The notes below the pieces were generated by a model. The model was not told where the DNA came from. It saw nothing but the letters and a program-made list of their open reading frames with translations, and ran no database searches. Shown here in pieces: positions 61,531 through 62,238 of a DNA stretch of 62,238 nt. The number at the start of each line of letters is the position of its first letter. Position 1 is the stretch's first letter. The position numbers were made by a program, and so were the translations under genes. The stretch is taken from positions 1 to 62,238 of the forward strand of contig CANRET010000005.1 in assembly GCA_947629715.1 (NCBI GenBank), written 5' to 3'. The DNA is from an uncultured Akkermansia sp. (GTDB lineage Bacteria > Verrucomicrobiota > Verrucomicrobiia > Verrucomicrobiales > Akkermansiaceae).

Positions 61531-62238
61531 TCACGTGAGTTCAATTGATTGGGCAAAGGTTTGATGACTCCACAGATAATCCCATAGACCGAAGCGACCG
61601 ATGGGGGTGATATTGTGTGAGCGCAGCCAGGCGTGGATACATTCGCGTGCGCTGTAGATAGGTGGCGTGAAGGCGACGTTGGCGTAGGGTTCAAAGCGAA
61701 TATCGCGTACGATGATGTCCTCCTCGGAGAAACGGCATATTGTCTTCAATTGATTAACGGTCGTCTCCAATATTTCTTCCGGCGGAGGGATAACGGCATC
61801 GTTGGCATAAAACACTTCCGCCTGCAAGGCGGAACACCCCGCCGGTACATTGTCCGGGGATTTCAAATTCGGTGAGTACACCCTCGCCGGCGGCACACCT
61901 TCATCATAAATGTAGAACCACAGGTATTTCGCCACATCCGGACGATTGAAACCGAGTGAGACTTGGTATCCACAGGTCCAGCTGAGTTGCGTTGCAGCCT
62001 CCTGCACCTCCTTCGGGCAATCGGGAATCAGGCGAATCATCTCCGGCAGGGGAAGGGAGGAATAAAGCCTTTCGTAAGAGAAACACGTGCCATCACCCAA
62101 AGAAACCGTCTGCGCACGAGGGTCAATAGCAACCACCTTTTTACGAAAGCGAATGTCTAACCCTTCACGACAGGAATTGAGAATACTACGATATCCTCCC
62201 TTTTTCGGGTAATTCATGTGGGCGGTATAGTAATAATT
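61531..62238 (-). CDS. Flavin-dependent amine-oxidase-like protein, C-terminal part (runs off the window)
   Basis: The frame is still open at the last base, so only the C-terminal ~235 residues are seen. YYYTAHMNYPKKGGYRSIL at the visible start is typical of the substrate domain of protoporphyrinogen-oxidase-like or UDP-galactopyranose mutase-like flavoproteins. The later blocks ERLYSSLPLPEMI and GRFGLWDYLWSHQTF, which reads like a loop covering the flavin, agree. The FAD-binding N-terminus lies outside the window. An internal ATG at 62217 is not the start. Confidence 0.72.
   Translation of the reverse strand, partial: NYYYTAHMNYPKKGGYRSILNSCREGLDIRFRKKVVAIDPRAQTVSLGDGTCFSYERLYSSLPLPEMIRLIPDCPKEVQEAATQLSWTCGYQVSLGFNRPDVAKYLWFYIYDEGVPPARVYSPNLKSPDNVPAGCSALQAEVFYANDAVIPPPEEILETTVNQLKTICRFSEEDIIVRDIRFEPYANVAFTPPIYSARECIHAWLRSHNITPIGRFGLWDYLWSHQTFAQSIELT

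Overview
The window looks like chromosomal DNA of a Gram-negative, GC-rich host-associated bacterium, probably a verrucomicrobial (Akkermansia-like) lineage. That placement is an inference from gene content (sialic-acid catabolism, a secreted sulfatase, a lipoprotein-releasing type permease, a TonB-ExbB-ExbD set, PilT ATPases, many small Verrucomicrobia-like orphan families) and from a striking shortage of Shine-Dalgarno sequences. No rRNA gene or other decisive marker is present, so the taxonomy is soft. The gene set is mostly housekeeping, with several decayed mobile or accessory patches.

Layout: 0.2-2.3 kb tRNA-Pro, ilvC and an ABC ATPase; 2.3-2.9 kb a decayed insertion element next to tRNA-Lys; 3.4-8.8 kb a sialic-acid/glycolysis block (nanA, N-acylglucosamine 2-epimerase, a phosphofructokinase paralogue with altered catalytic residues, a D-Ala-D-Ala carboxypeptidase-like lipoprotein lacking its catalytic motifs, and an intact phosphofructokinase); 8.8-17.9 kb membrane and envelope genes (FtsX-family permease, RDD protein, secreted lysozyme-like protein, EamA exporter, Nudix hydrolase, exported ankyrin protein, thioredoxin-like protein); 18.0-18.9 kb a second copy of the insertion element next to a CAT-anticodon tRNA; 19.1-25.8 kb kbl-sdaA, a RelE-like protein, an ABC-2 permease and an rpoD with a lysine-rich extension; 26-31 kb an alpha-amylase followed by a large decayed polyvalent (phage/ICE-type) toxin gene on the other strand; 31-44 kb gltB, two PilT-family ATPases, rimO, a class A penicillin-binding protein, an AbiD/F-like gene and tmk; 44-54 kb, all on the minus strand, sulfatase, RNase G/E, mreB, a Kef-type antiporter, an RlmI-like methyltransferase and a two-component system; 54.1-56.0 kb an AT-richer two-gene GNAT/ASCH cassette between perfect 104-bp direct repeats; 56-58 kb tonB-exbB-exbD; 58-62 kb a lipoprotein, guaA, an orphan protein with an internal duplication, and a partial flavin oxidoreductase running off the end.

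The most notable signals: (1) at least seven genes have a promoter whose -10 box ends 6-7 nt before the start codon, implying widespread leaderless transcripts; (2) the GNAT/ASCH cassette carries a duplicated promoter and 5' end of the tonB-like gene, so the target gene stays expressed; (3) two apparent pseudoenzymes sit next to an intact phosphofructokinase; (4) RpoD has a histone-H1-like lysine-rich tail and two sigma-1.1-like modules; (5) a small mobile element with an 81-codon transposase-N-terminus ORF lies just upstream of two different tRNA genes. No CRISPR array or rRNA operon was seen.
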